A DNA stretch of 64,000 nt from Dongia rigui (GTDB taxonomy: Bacteria; Pseudomonadota; Alphaproteobacteria; Dongiales; Dongiaceae): positions 620,001-684,000 of the forward strand of contig NZ_JAXCLX010000002.1 in the NCBI RefSeq assembly GCF_034044635.1, written 5' to 3'. A program made the position numbers and the translations under genes. The first letter of the stretch is position 1. Every line of letters starts with the position of its first letter. Below are positions 53,980 through 63,069 of this stretch, in pieces. The notes below the pieces were generated by a model, which ran no database searches, was not told the DNA's origin, and was given only the letters and a program-made list of their open reading frames with translations.

Positions 53980-55871
53980 TGTTACTGCAGATTCACGAAC
54001 CCGGCGAGACGCCGGAACCGCATGCCTTGGAGCGCAGCCAAGCGATCGGCATCGATCTTGGCACGACCAATTCCGTGGTTGCGATGGTGACCGGGGATCA
54101 TCCCGAGGTGTTGCGGGACGCAACCGGCGATGGCCTTGTTCCGTCGGTCGTCTCATATGCCTATGAGGAACCGGCAGTCGGACGCCAGGCGTTGAACGAT
54201 CTGGCCGAGTTTCCTGACTTTGTCGTCTCGTCCATCAAGCGCTTGATGGGCCGCGGTCCCGAAGACGTGAAGCGCCTTGCGGGTGCGCTCCCTTATGACG
54301 TCGTGCCCAATGAAGATGGCAAGGGCGGCATGGTGCGCCTCAAGGTCGGTGACCAGATCCTGACCCCTGTGGAAATTTCAGCGGAGATCCTGAAGGCGCT
54401 GAAGGCGCGCGCCGAGATCAGCCTGGGCCACAGAATCGAGAAGGCCGTCATCACGGTGCCGGCCTATTTCGACGATGCGGCGCGGACGGCGACGAAGGAT
54501 GCGGCGCGCCTCGCCGGCCTCGAAGTCTTGCGCCTTGTCAACGAGCCGACGGCTGCTGCCTTGGCCTATGGCCTCGACACCGCTGCCGAGGGCATCTATG
54601 CCGTCTACGATCTGGGTGGCGGCACCTTCGACATCTCGCTGCTGAAGCTGCAGAAGGGCGTGTTCCAGGTGCTGGCGACTGGCGGCGATGCGCAATTGGG
54701 TGGCGATGATTTCGATCATGCCCTGGCCGCCTGGGCAATGCGCCGTACCGGCATCGAGGGCCTCACCTCCGGCGAGGCGAAGATCCTGCTGCAGGCGGCG
54801 CGTGCCGCGAAAGAGCGCCTCACCACGGCCTCGGGCGCCGAGCTCAAGGCGAAGGTCGCTGGCCATGATGTGCGTCAGTCGATCGATCGCGGGACTTTCG
54901 AAGTCCTGATCGAGCCGTTATTGGGCCGCACCTTGCGCGCCTGCCGCCAGGTGCTCGAAGACGCCAAGCTGACGGCTGCCGATGTGAAGGGCGTGGTGCT
55001 GGTGGGCGGTTCGACCCGCGTGCCGCTGGTGCGTGCCTTCGTTGCCGATTTCTTCAAGCAGGAGCCGCTCGCCAATATCGATCCCGACGAAGTGGTCGCG
55101 GTCGGCGCGGCGTTGCAGGCCAAGGCATTGACGCAAGGGTCGGATACCTTGCTGCTCGATGTCATACCCCTCTCGCTCGGTATCGAGACGATGGGCGGCA
55201 TCGTCGAAAAGGTGGTTGATCGCAACACCGCGATCCCGGTCACCAAGGCGCAGGATTTCACCACTTATCAGGATGGCCAGACCGGCATGCTGATTCATGT
55301 GGTGCAGGGTGAACGCGAGACGGTCGACGCCTGCCGCTCACTGGGCCGGTTCGAACTCAAAGGCATTCCGCCGATGGTGGCGGGTGCTGCACGCATTCGC
55401 GTCACCTATGCGGTCGATGCTGATGGACTGCTGACGGTCAGTGCCGAGGAAAAGACGACCGGCGTCAAATCCGAGATCGCGGTTAAGCCATCTTATGGCC
55501 TCACCGATGACGAGATGGCTGACATGCTGCGGGACAGCCTGACCTATGCCCGCGATGACATGGAAAAGCGCCTGCTTCTCGAATCCCGGGTGGAGGCGGA
55601 GCGGGTGCTCCTCGCCCTCAATGCGGCCTTGAAGGCTGATGGCACCTTGCTGGCGCCAGAGGAACGGAATGAGATCGACCGGGTGGCGCAGAAGGTTCGG
55701 GACGCCATTGCCGGGGAGGAGCGGGACCGGGTGCACAATTCCATGGAGGAATTGGACCGGGCGACCCACAACTTTGCCCAGAAACGCATGGACCGGGCCA
55801 TTCAGGCGGCCCTCAAAGGCCAACGGCTTGACGAAGTCGAAGCGGGTATGGCACCTGACGCCTCAAATTGA
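53979..55871 (+). CDS. hscA: Fe-S assembly Hsp70 HscA
   Basis: 630 residues. ATPase motifs [60 protein letters not shown] and [16 protein letters not shown]; substrate domain from about residue 400 ([20 protein letters not shown]). It uses ATP to release the cluster from IscU. Its ATG overlaps the hscB stop by one base. Confidence 0.97.
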   Translation: MLLQIHEPGETPEPHALERSQAIGIDLGTTNSVVAMVTGDHPEVLRDATGDGLVPSVVSYAYEEPAVGRQALNDLAEFPDFVVSSIKRLMGRGPEDVKRLAGALPYDVVPNEDGKGGMVRLKVGDQILTPVEISAEILKALKARAEISLGHRIEKAVITVPAYFDDAARTATKDAARLAGLEVLRLVNEPTAAALAYGLDTAAEGIYAVYDLGGGTFDISLLKLQKGVFQVLATGGDAQLGGDDFDHALAAWAMRRTGIEGLTSGEAKILLQAARAAKERLTTASGAELKAKVAGHDVRQSIDRGTFEVLIEPLLGRTLRACRQVLEDAKLTAADVKGVVLVGGSTRVPLVRAFVADFFKQEPLANIDPDEVVAVGAALQAKALTQGSDTLLLDVIPLSLGIETMGGIVEKVVDRNTAIPVTKAQDFTTYQDGQTGMLIHVVQGERETVDACRSLGRFELKGIPPMVAGAARIRVTYAVDADGLLTVSAEEKTTGVKSEIAVKPSYGLTDDEMADMLRDSLTYARDDMEKRLLLESRVEAERVLLALNAALKADGTLLAPEERNEIDRVAQKVRDAIAGEERDRVHNSMEELDRATHNFAQKRMDRAIQAALKGQRLDEVEAGMAPDASN

Positions 55872-55919
55872 CGGATTTCGGGCCCGGACGTTCGGGTTCC
55901 AGTTGGAGATGAAGACAAA

Positions 55920-56252
55920 ATGGCCAAGATGACGTTCGTGAAGCCGGATGGGACCCGGGTCGAGTGCGAGGCCCCGCTGGGCCTCAGCGTGCTGGAGATC
56001 GCCCATCGCAACAGCATTGATCTGGAAGGCGCCTGCGAAGGGTCGCTCGCCTGTTCGACCTGCCACGTGATCATCGATCCGGAATGGTACGACGTCCTCA
56101 AGGAAGCCAGCGAAGACGAGGAAGACATGCTCGATCTCGCCTTCGGCCTCACCCACACCTCGCGCCTTGGCTGCCAGATCAAGATGACGGAAGAGCTCGA
56201 CGGCCTCGTTGTCAGCCTGCCGTCCGCCACCCGCAACATGCAGGTCGGCTGA
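55920..56252 (+). CDS. fdx: [2Fe-2S] ferredoxin of the ISC system
   Basis: 110 residues. Adrenodoxin-type ligands C39, C45, C48 ([15 protein letters not shown]) and C85 (SRLGCQIKM). It donates electrons during cluster assembly on IscU/IscS. 48 bp after hscA. Confidence 0.97.
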   Translation: MAKMTFVKPDGTRVECEAPLGLSVLEIAHRNSIDLEGACEGSLACSTCHVIIDPEWYDVLKEASEDEEDMLDLAFGLTHTSRLGCQIKMTEELDGLVVSLPSATRNMQVG

Positions 56253-56266
56253 AGGATCCATTCGTC

Positions 56267-56473
56267 ATGGCGAAGAAGCTGCGCTGGACCGACGTGCACG
56301 ACATCGCCATCGAGCTGGAGGACCTGCATCCCGACGTCGATGTGGTGAACCTGCGCTTCACGGATCTGTGGAAGTGGGTGCAGGAGATCCCCGATTTCGA
56401 GGATGATCCGCAAAAGAGCAACGAGAAGATCCTCGAAGCCATCCAAATGGCCTGGATCGAGGAACGTGAGTAA
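56267..56473 (+). CDS. iscX: Fe-S assembly protein IscX
   Basis: 68 residues, LRWTDVHDIAIELEDLHPDV and FTDLWKWVQEIPDFEDDPQKSNEKILEAIQ, the full IscX signature. It is a small acidic protein that binds IscS and iron and modulates desulfurase activity. The gene starts 14 bp after fdx and closes the operon. Confidence 0.96.
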   Translation: MAKKLRWTDVHDIAIELEDLHPDVDVVNLRFTDLWKWVQEIPDFEDDPQKSNEKILEAIQMAWIEERE

Positions 56474-56504
56474 GCCGCGTTATGCTTGCGGCATCTTGCA
56501 TCAA

Positions 56505-56612
56505 CCCCTCACCCCGACCCTCTCCCCGCTATCGCGGGGCGAGGGAGTTTACACCGAGTGCTGGTCTAAAGCCCCTCGCCCCGCTGGCGGGGAGAGGGGT
56601 TGGGGTGAGGGG
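56505..56612. repeat. Interspersed palindromic repeat, family A, copy 4
   Basis: It begins CCCCTCACCCCGACCCTCTC and ends GGGGTTGGGGTGAGGGG. It sits between iscX and the hydrolase gene, 9 bp before the latter's ATG, so it may separate the isc transcript from the next gene. Confidence 0.85.
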
Positions 56613-56620
56613 CGTTCCGC

Positions 56621-57934
56621 ATGAGCCCTAATGGCGGCCTAGCGCGGCTTCTTGCAAAACCCTGGATCGATCCCTTGTGCCTCTGGGGCATGGGGTGGCT
56701 GCTGCCGGCGGCGCGCTGCTGGGCGGCGGCGGGGGCCGGCGATGTCGACGCCTTTGCCAAGACGCTGAAGCTCCATGCCGTGCCCGGCGGCATTGCCGCG
56801 CGGGTGCAGCAGACGGCGGAACTCGGCCGCATCTCCGCCGCAGCACAAGCGCGCTGGATCGATGCCGCATTCGATCATGGAAACGATCTCCTCAGCGCGG
56901 AACGCGCCCGGCGCGAGGCGGCGCATAATTACCTCGGCCATCGGTTCAATTACATCTGGTTTGCGCGGCGTTCTGGCGTGCCGGCGGTGCAGGTCGATGT
57001 GCCGCTGCCGGGCGATCTCGAGCAGGTGACGGCGGGTGCGGCGCCGGATGCATTCTTTGCGCTGCCTAACGACCTGCCCAAGGTCGAAATGAGCCATGTC
57101 ATCGCGCATGACGATGTGCGCGAATACTGGCTGCGCTTCCCGTCGCCCGACGATGCCGCCGATACCTGCTGGGTGCACGTTTACGAGGGGAAGCAGAAAG
57201 ACTTGCCGAGCCTGATCTTCGGCCATGGCTTTGCCATGGAGATGGAGATGATGCGCGGCGACCTCAGAGGTTATCGCAGCCTCGCGGCCCTGGGATGCCG
57301 CATCCTGCTGCCCGATGCGCCGGGGCATAACCGGCGCGTTGCAGCCGGGCTTTATGGCGGCGAGAGCTTCATGCGCCGGCCGCCGCTTTCCGGCCTCACG
57401 CATTTCCGCCAGACGGCGCGCGAACTTGGGACCATTATCGACTGGTGCCGTGCGCATGGCAGCCAGCGCGTCGCCTTGGGCGGCACCAGCCTGGGTGCCC
57501 TGACGGCACAGGTGCTGGCCGAGCGCATGGGGACATGGCGTGAGAGTGCCAAGCCAGACACGCTGATGCTGCTGACCACGACCGACAAGGTGAGCGCGCT
57601 CACCTTCAACTCATCGCTTGCCACCATCACGCGGCTTGATGAGGCGGCGAAGCTTGCCGGCTGGGGCGAGGCGGAAATAGCCGCCATGGGCAGGTTCACG
57701 GATTGCACGGCGACCCCGCCCATCGACCCCGACCGGATCGTGTTGCTGATCGGCACCCGGGACGACGTCACCCCTTATGACGGCGGCCGGCGCATGGCCG
57801 AAAACTGGCGGATTCCGCCGGAAAACCTGTTCGTGCGCGAGCAGGGCCATTTCTCCGCCGCGATAGGATTGGAGGCCGATCCCGCCCCCTTCCGGCGCAC
57901 GATAGCCTTGCTGAAGGGTCATTTGGGCGCTTGA
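56621..57934 (+). CDS. Alpha/beta hydrolase family protein, 437 residues
   Basis: The N-terminal 160 residues are helical and Ala/Arg-rich. A hydrolase domain follows: LPSLIFGHGFAMEMEMMRGD, GCRILLPDAPGHNRRVAAGL, nucleophile elbow VALGGTSLGALTAQVLAERM (GTSLG), Asp region VLLIGTRDDVTPYDGG and a terminal EQGHFSAAIG with the catalytic His. No signal peptide. Substrate unknown; the N-terminal domain is not familiar to me. 26 bp before mnmA on the same strand. Confidence 0.82.
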   Translation: MSPNGGLARLLAKPWIDPLCLWGMGWLLPAARCWAAAGAGDVDAFAKTLKLHAVPGGIAARVQQTAELGRISAAAQARWIDAAFDHGNDLLSAERARREAAHNYLGHRFNYIWFARRSGVPAVQVDVPLPGDLEQVTAGAAPDAFFALPNDLPKVEMSHVIAHDDVREYWLRFPSPDDAADTCWVHVYEGKQKDLPSLIFGHGFAMEMEMMRGDLRGYRSLAALGCRILLPDAPGHNRRVAAGLYGGESFMRRPPLSGLTHFRQTARELGTIIDWCRAHGSQRVALGGTSLGALTAQVLAERMGTWRESAKPDTLMLLTTTDKVSALTFNSSLATITRLDEAAKLAGWGEAEIAAMGRFTDCTATPPIDPDRIVLLIGTRDDVTPYDGGRRMAENWRIPPENLFVREQGHFSAAIGLEADPAPFRRTIALLKGHLGA

Positions 57935-57960
57935 GGCAGAGGGTGATATAAGCTCGACCC

Positions 57961-59106
57961 ATGAACTCACTCGGCATTCATAAGGCACCCGCCGATACCC
58001 GCGTCGTCGTCGCCATGTCCGGCGGTGTCGACAGCTCCGTCGTGGCAGCGCTCTTGAAGGAGCAGGGCTATGACGTGGTCGGCGTGACGCTGCAGCTCTA
58101 CGACCATGGCGTCGCCTTGGCGCGGAAAGGTGCCTGCTGTGCGGGCCAAGACATCTATGACGCGCGGATGGTCGCTGAACGGCTAGACTTTCCGCATTAC
58201 GTCCTCGATTACGAGAGCAAGTTCTCCGACGCGGTGATGCAGGAGTTTGCAGACTCGTATCTCAAGGGCGAGACGCCGATCCCCTGTGTCCGCTGCAATC
58301 AGCGGGTCAAGTTCCGCGACCTCCTCGAACAGGCGCGCGACCTCGGCGGTGATTGCCTCGCCACCGGGCATTACGTGCGCCGCGTCGAAACGCCCAAGGG
58401 CGCCGAACTCCATCGCGGCAGCGATCCCTCGCGCGACCAGAGCTATTTCCTGTTTGCCACCACCCAAGCCCAGCTCGACTACCTCCGCTTTCCCTTGGGC
58501 GACTTGCCGAAGACCGAGACGCGGGCGCTTGCCGCGCGCTTCGGGCTCGAGGTTGCCAACAAGCCGGACAGCCAGGACATCTGCTTCGTTCCCAACGGCA
58601 ATTATGTGAGCGTCGTCGAGCGCCTGCGCCCCGGTGCCGCCGAACCCGGCGAGATCGTGCATGTCGATGGCCGCGTCATGGGGCAGCATCAGGGCATCGT
58701 CCATTACACGATCGGCCAACGCCGCGGCATCGGCGTCAATGAGAAGAGCACCAACAACGAGCCGCTCTACGTCGTGCGCATCGATGCCGCGACGAAGCGC
58801 GTGATTGTGGGACCGAAAGCGAGCCTTGCGCGCGACCTCATCACCTTGCGCGAGATGAACTGGCTGGGTCGCGCGGGCGAAGCGATGGAGGACGTCGCGG
58901 TCGATGTGAAGCTGCGCTCGATGAGTGCGGCCGCTCCCGGTCGCCTCAGCATCGGTGCTGATGGAACGGCCGAGATCGTCCTCAACGATCCGCAATTCGG
59001 CATCGCACCGGGGCAGGCGGCGGTCGCCTATATGGGGGACCGGGTTCTGGGCGGCGGGTGGATTGCGGCGACGGCCAAGCTCGGGCAGGATATCGCTGCC
59101 GAATAA
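57961..59106 (+). CDS. mnmA: tRNA-specific 2-thiouridylase MnmA
   Basis: 381 residues. PP-loop [20 protein letters not shown], catalytic Cys in [15 protein letters not shown] and the second catalytic Cys in [13 protein letters not shown], then a C-terminal barrel ([19 protein letters not shown]). It thiolates U34 of tRNA-Lys/Glu/Gln with sulfur passed from IscS; the isc operon directly upstream fits. Direct IscS transfer or TusA relay cannot be told. Confidence 0.97.
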   Translation: MNSLGIHKAPADTRVVVAMSGGVDSSVVAALLKEQGYDVVGVTLQLYDHGVALARKGACCAGQDIYDARMVAERLDFPHYVLDYESKFSDAVMQEFADSYLKGETPIPCVRCNQRVKFRDLLEQARDLGGDCLATGHYVRRVETPKGAELHRGSDPSRDQSYFLFATTQAQLDYLRFPLGDLPKTETRALAARFGLEVANKPDSQDICFVPNGNYVSVVERLRPGAAEPGEIVHVDGRVMGQHQGIVHYTIGQRRGIGVNEKSTNNEPLYVVRIDAATKRVIVGPKASLARDLITLREMNWLGRAGEAMEDVAVDVKLRSMSAAAPGRLSIGADGTAEIVLNDPQFGIAPGQAAVAYMGDRVLGGGWIAATAKLGQDIAAE

Positions 59107-59141
59107 GCGGGCAGGCTGAATAAGCGGGGAGGGGGTTCCGG

Positions 59142-59447
59142 ATGAGCGTCGATGAGCTGGTCGAAGAAATGCGCCGCCGCGCCGGGCAGAATTTGAAGCT
59201 CGGCTACAAGGTGAAGTTCGTGCTGGGCGATGAGGGCATCATCTCCTGGGACGGGACCGAGCATCCCCCGGTGATCGAGGAAGGGGATAAGGGCGACGCC
59301 AACACCACCATCACCATCACCCCGGAAAACCTCGAAAAGCTGATGGCCGGCAAGCTCGACCCGACGCTCGGCTACATGACCGGCAAGCTCAAGGTCGAGG
59401 GCAGCATGGGGGTGGCTCTGAAGCTCACCTCGATGTTCTCGGATTGA
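59142..59447 (+). CDS. SCP2 sterol-binding domain protein
   Basis: 101 residues: VKFVLGDEGIISWDGTEHPP, DANTTITITPENLEKLMAGK and LDPTLGYMTGKLKVEGSMGV, the full SCP2 pattern. Such stand-alone proteins bind lipids or acyl groups; the role in bacteria is poorly defined. 35 bp after mnmA, GGAGG upstream of the ATG. Confidence 0.92.
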   Translation: MSVDELVEEMRRRAGQNLKLGYKVKFVLGDEGIISWDGTEHPPVIEEGDKGDANTTITITPENLEKLMAGKLDPTLGYMTGKLKVEGSMGVALKLTSMFSD

Positions 59448-59485
59448 GGCGAATCCCGCTTTAATCCCAAGGGTTTGCGTAATCC

Positions 59486-59513
59486 TTGACAGTGCCCCCA
59501 GGGCCCCTATATA
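59486..59513 (+). promoter_or_regulatory. Sigma70 promoter for tRNA-Met
   Basis: Consensus TTGACA at 59486-59491 and TATATA at 59508-59513, spacing 16 bp. The start would be near 59520, about 38 nt before the mature tRNA 5' end. A GC-rich discriminator follows, as expected for stringent control of stable RNA. Confidence 0.75.
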
Positions 59514-59557
59514 CGCTTCCCCGACCGGCCGGGCGCAATACCCCGGCGCAGGCGTGT

Positions 59558-59632
59558 GGCACCGTAGCTCAGCGGTAGAGCAGGGGAATCATAATCCCTT
59601 GGTCGGCGGTTCAAATCCGTCCGGTGCTACCA
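59558..59632 (+). tRNA. tRNA-Met (anticodon CAT), CCA encoded
   Basis: Cloverleaf read directly: acceptor GGCACCG/CGGTGCT, T8-A9, D arm GCTC/GAGC, anticodon stem GGGGA/TCCCT with loop ATCATAA, T arm GGCGG-TTCAAAT-CCGTC, and 3' ACCA. The 1-72 pair is G-U. Elongator Met type; tRNA-Ile2 with modified CAU is a less likely alternative. Confidence 0.93.
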
Positions 59633-59920
59633 TTTTCATCCCACTGAAATTAGACATAAACTCGGTGAGAAGCGCCTGATATATCGGCACGTCTCGACAT
59701 CGAATCCAGTGTCGGATGTGGCACGAAATTTTAGTGTCGCTTCCCGGAAATGAGATGCTCTGTCTTCGGGTTACGAAGCCCGCGCCAGTTAAAGCAGACT
59801 TGCGCGAATGAGCAGCTGCCCGCTTCCTTGTGCTTAAGCCGCGGAAGTCAGGCTGCGGCAAAGCATAGAACTCACCGCTTACTGGTCACGTCCAAGTTCT
59901 ATCGCACCAGGCAACGGCCA
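59633..59920. other. Gene-free stretch downstream of the tRNA
   Basis: 288 bp, composition slightly lower in GC than coding sequence. No integrase, no duplicated tRNA 3' end (att) and no obvious terminator were found. A minus-strand frame here (59589-59861) arises by reading through the tRNA gene and is an artefact. Confidence 0.5.
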
Positions 59921-60631
59921 TCACCGCAGATCATCCTCGGCACTGAAGGCGCGCAGCGTTGCAACATCCGCCACCTGGGCATGGCGGCCGCTGACTTCGA
60001 CGCCCAAGGGCTTCAATTGCGTCAGGGAGCGGGAAAGATTTTCCGCAGTCATCCCCAGCCAGCTGGCCAGAGAGCGCCGATCGATCGGCAAGTCAAATGT
60101 CGCCGGGCCGGTATGGATACCCTGGGTCAGCGACAGGAGATAGCGGGCAAGGCGTTGCCCGCCGGAGCGCAGCTTCTGATCCTTGAGCTGCCGGGACAAT
60201 AATCGCCAATGCCGCGCCAGCATGAGGCTTGTCGCCTTGGCAAAGGCCGCTTCCTGGTCGAGCAGTTCGCGGACCAACGTCGCCGGCACAAACGCGATGC
60301 GCGACACTGCCATCACGTGGGCCGACATCATGTACGGCATGTTGAGCAGGACGGCGGCCAGGATGAGCGCCTCGCCCGGCCCGAACATCTCGATGATCGC
60401 CCCATCATCCGGCGCGCTCCGGCCGTCGGTCGCCGGCGCTTCGCCAACAAGCGCCACACGACCCTGCAGGATCACGTGGAGGAATTGCGCCATCTGCCCT
60501 TGTTCAAAGAGCACGGCATCGGCCGGCTCGGTCTGGACGAAGCAGTGCGCCTGCAATTTGGTGCGCGCGTCAGCAGACAGGCCGTCAAAGAGGGACAGAT
60601 CGAGAAGTGGGCTAACGGAGGAGTGTGGCAT
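59921..60631 (-). CDS. Crp/Fnr family regulator, DNR/NnrR type
   Basis: 236 residues: cyclic-nucleotide-binding-like beta roll (DAVLFEQGQMAQFLHVILQGRVALV; EMFGPGEALILAAVLL), a dimer helix, and a C-terminal HTH (DRRSLASWLGMTAENLSRSLTQL). It lacks the N-terminal Cys cluster of oxygen-sensing FNR, having only one Cys in that region. With nnrS, a cytochrome and nosR next door and perfect TTGAT-N4-ATCAA boxes in the promoters, it is probably the NO-responsive activator of this block. A box also lies in front of its own gene. Confidence 0.87.
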   Translation of the reverse strand: MPHSSVSPLLDLSLFDGLSADARTKLQAHCFVQTEPADAVLFEQGQMAQFLHVILQGRVALVGEAPATDGRSAPDDGAIIEMFGPGEALILAAVLLNMPYMMSAHVMAVSRIAFVPATLVRELLDQEAAFAKATSLMLARHWRLLSRQLKDQKLRSGGQRLARYLLSLTQGIHTGPATFDLPIDRRSLASWLGMTAENLSRSLTQLKPLGVEVSGRHAQVADVATLRAFSAEDDLR

Positions 60632-60715
60632 CGCACCGAACCGTCGTTGTCAGACGCATTTGACTACAGACTTAACAGGCGCCGATGGGGTTTCACATAC
60701 ATCGATCGCACACAC

Positions 60716-60729
60716 TTGATGTTTATCAA
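60716..60729. promoter_or_regulatory. FNR/DNR box before the Crp/Fnr gene
   Basis: Perfect TTGAT-GTTT-ATCAA, centred 91 bp upstream of the regulator's ATG. With class II geometry (-41.5) the leftward start would fall near 60681, leaving a leader of about 50 nt. Suggests autoregulation. Confidence 0.85.
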
Positions 60730-60796
60730 GCCTCTGCTTGATGAACAATAAGTATTTAGAATTTAAAGAAAAAATCTGTGCGTCAATGGTCTCGGC

Positions 60797-60810
60797 TTGA
60801 TTCACATCAA
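60797..60810. promoter_or_regulatory. FNR/DNR box before nnrS
   Basis: Perfect TTGAT-TCAC-ATCAA, centre at 60803.5. Class II geometry puts the start near 60845, just upstream of the ATG at 60877, which favours that ATG over the earlier in-frame start at 60817. Confidence 0.87.
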
Positions 60811-60876
60811 GCATGAATGTCTGGGCCTGGCTCAATCTCGGCGCGTTCCTCATCAGCCGCACCGGTCGTCAGCACC

Positions 60877-62097
60877 ATGTCCGAGACTCGTTTCATCGCC
60901 GTCGAGCCAGAGCACCGCCAAGCGTCGCGCTTTGCCTTGTTCGACTATGGCTTCCGCCCCTTCTTTCTCATCGGGGCGTGCCAAGCGGCTGTGGCTGTGC
61001 CGATCTGGGTTGCGATCTGGCGCGGAAGCCTGGGCTGGCAGCCGACACTGCCGCCAGCCCTGTGGCACGGGCATGAGATGCTGTTCGGTTTCGCCACCGC
61101 GGCACTTGCCGGCTTCATGCTCACAGCCGTGCCCAATTGGACCGGCGGCGCCGCGATCCGTGGTTGGAAGCTGATGCTGCTGGTAGCTCTGTGGCTCGCC
61201 GGCCGTATCGCCGCTTTCACCCCTTGGCCGGATTTCTTCGCGCTCGTCGACATCGCCTTTCTGCCCGCGCTGGCATTGACGCTGGGTCCCGGCATTCTGC
61301 TGCGCAATGGGCGCCGGAACGGCATTCTGGTCGCGATATTGCTGTTGCTGGCCTTTCTCAATGCCGGTGTTCATTTCGACGGCTGGGGATGGACCGGGCT
61401 TTCGGGCGCGTTCCTGAGCGGCAGTTGGTCCTTGCGCGTCGCCATCGCCGTCTTTGCCCTCCTCATCGGCCTGATCGGTGGGCGCATCGTGCCGGCCTTT
61501 ACCCAGGGCGGCATGAAGATGAGCGGCGTGCCGTTCCAGATCACCGGGCACCGCCTGGTCGATGGCGCGGCCGTGCTCAGCCTGGCCTTCCATCTGCTGG
61601 CCACCGGGCTTGATCTGGCATCAACCATAATCGGGGTCGCGGCGCTGATCGCAGCGCTTGCCAATGCGCTGCGGTTATTGCGCTGGCAAGGATGGCGCAC
61701 GCTCGGCGTACCGCTCGTCTGGGTTCTTCACCTTGGCTACGCCTGGCTCGTCGTTGGCTTGCTGCTCTCCGGTCTCGCTGTCTTCGATCTCGTGCCGGCG
61801 GCGAGCGGCATCCACGCGCTGACGGCCGGATCGTTCAGCACGATGATCATGGCGGTGATGAGCCGTGCGTCACTTGGTCATACCGGGCGGCAATTGATCG
61901 CAAGCCGGGCCACGGCGGTCGCCTATCTGGCACTGACCGCCGCGGCATTGTTGCGAGTCCTCGCGCCCTTCGCCGGAAATGGCGAGCCGGCGCTGATTGA
62001 TTGCGCCGGTCTGTTCTGGTCCCTCGCCTTCCTCATTTTCATCCAGCAATACCTGCCGATCCTGATCGGGGCGCGCCCCGACGGGCGGCCCGGTTGA
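60877..62097 (+). CDS. nnrS: NnrS family membrane protein
   Basis: 406 residues, about twelve hydrophobic segments. NnrS blocks: FALFDYGFRPFFLIGACQAA, WHGHEMLFGFATAALAGFML, AVPNWTG, GGRIVPAFTQGGMKM and HALTAGSFSTMIMAVMSRASLGHTGR. NnrS is a haem- and copper-binding inner-membrane protein that relieves NO stress and accompanies denitrification genes. Start chosen from the position of the DNR box promoter. Confidence 0.95.
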   Translation: MSETRFIAVEPEHRQASRFALFDYGFRPFFLIGACQAAVAVPIWVAIWRGSLGWQPTLPPALWHGHEMLFGFATAALAGFMLTAVPNWTGGAAIRGWKLMLLVALWLAGRIAAFTPWPDFFALVDIAFLPALALTLGPGILLRNGRRNGILVAILLLLAFLNAGVHFDGWGWTGLSGAFLSGSWSLRVAIAVFALLIGLIGGRIVPAFTQGGMKMSGVPFQITGHRLVDGAAVLSLAFHLLATGLDLASTIIGVAALIAALANALRLLRWQGWRTLGVPLVWVLHLGYAWLVVGLLLSGLAVFDLVPAASGIHALTAGSFSTMIMAVMSRASLGHTGRQLIASRATAVAYLALTAAALLRVLAPFAGNGEPALIDCAGLFWSLAFLIFIQQYLPILIGARPDGRPG

Positions 62098-62104
62098 ACC
62101 CCGA

Positions 62105-62118
62105 TTGATTCAGATCAA
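62105..62118. promoter_or_regulatory. FNR/DNR box before the cytochrome c gene
   Basis: Perfect TTGAT-TCAG-ATCAA eight bp after the nnrS stop, so the cytochrome-nosR group has its own promoter. Class II geometry predicts a start near 62153, which lies after the ATG at 62145 and before those at 62175 and 62181. Confidence 0.85.
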
Positions 62119-62144
62119 CACGCGTAACGCCACGGAGATTAAAG

Positions 62145-62603
62145 ATGAACATCAAATATACCTTCACAAAAGGCATGGTCATGAAGACAAGCTTGCAGAC
62201 CGGTTTGACGGCACTGTCGCTCCTTGGCGTCCTGACATTCGGCATCTCCGCCAGCCGGGCCGATTGCCCCGTGCCGCCGAGCCTCAACCAGTGCAAGACC
62301 TGCCACGCGCTTGACGCCAGCAAGCCCTCGCGCGCGACAGGCCCGAACCTGCACGGGATTCCCGGCCAGCCCGCGCTCCATGCGGCGGACTTCAAGGGCT
62401 ACTCACCGGCGATGAAGGCGGCGCAAGCCAAGGGTCTCACCTGGAACGACGACAATCTCTTCAAATATCTGGGCGATCCGAAGGCGTTCCTGGCCGAGGT
62501 CAATGGCGAGCCGTTGAAGAACGCGATGATGTTCCAGATGAAGGACGAGACCAAGCGCAAGGCCGCGATCGAGGGGCTGAAGACCATGGCGGCCTGCCAG
62601 TAA
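62145..62603 (+). CDS. Periplasmic class I c-type cytochrome
   Basis: 152 residues in this reading. Signal peptide (MKTSLQTGLTALSLLGVLTF, cleavage near SRADC), one haem motif CKTCH with ATGPNLHGIPG behind it, and a C-terminal Met ligand candidate in NAMMFQM, like mitochondrial-type cytochrome c. Likely electron carrier to nitrous-oxide or nitrite reductase. GGAG precedes the ATG at 62145, but the DNR box position and the signal peptide fit a start at 62181 better. Confidence 0.87.
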   Translation: MNIKYTFTKGMVMKTSLQTGLTALSLLGVLTFGISASRADCPVPPSLNQCKTCHALDASKPSRATGPNLHGIPGQPALHAADFKGYSPAMKAAQAKGLTWNDDNLFKYLGDPKAFLAEVNGEPLKNAMMFQMKDETKRKAAIEGLKTMAACQ

Positions 62604-62628
62604 CACCGGGAAGCGGAACCAGAATCAC

Positions 62629-63069
62629 ATGATCGGCACCGAACGCATACTCGCAGCCCTCCGGCTACGACGCCTGGCGATCGGCATGTTGCTGGTGCCG
62701 CTACTGGTGCTCAATCTTGTCGCCGCCAGCCTCGGCACCAGCCACATGGCCCGGGCCAGTGCGTTCGACGATGTCGTTGCGCGGTCCCGTTGCCTCACCG
62801 GTACGGACGCGATGCTACCAGGGAAAGCCCCGGTAAAGTCCGAGAAGCATCAGCCTTGCCCGGCTTGCGCAACAGCCTGCACCACGGGCTGCTGCGCCGG
62901 TCCGGCGCTGTTGGGCGCCGGCATGTCGGCCAGCGAACGGCGCCTGGCCGCCAGCCTGAATGCCACGCACATGCCGATCACCTATCTGGCCGTGCCGCTG
63001 CAATTCCGCTCGTCCCTACATGCCCAGGCGCCCCCGCTGCGCCAGCGCGGCCAGAGTTTTGACGCATGA
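62629..63069 (+). CDS. DUF2946-like small membrane or exported protein
   Basis: 146 residues: N-terminal hydrophobic segment (IGMLLVPLLVLNLVAASLGT), then a Cys-rich patch KHQPCPACATACTTGCCAG and a tail PITYLAVPLQFRSSLHAQAP, resembling DUF2946 proteins that occur with copper and TonB genes. Six Cys within about 15 residues suggest metal binding. Its stop overlaps the nosR start by 4 bp, so a role in copper handling for nitrous-oxide reductase is a fair guess, not shown. Confidence 0.65.
   Translation: MIGTERILAALRLRRLAIGMLLVPLLVLNLVAASLGTSHMARASAFDDVVARSRCLTGTDAMLPGKAPVKSEKHQPCPACATACTTGCCAGPALLGAGMSASERRLAASLNATHMPITYLAVPLQFRSSLHAQAPPLRQRGQSFDA

Noticed and set aside
59589-59861. Minus-strand frame ending in VAPDGFEPPTKGL
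   Set aside because: The C-terminal part is the tRNA-Met gene read backwards, a well-known annotation artefact.
59633-59920. Genomic island attachment site at tRNA-Met
   Set aside because: No repeat of the tRNA 3' end and no integrase nearby; downstream genes have normal composition.
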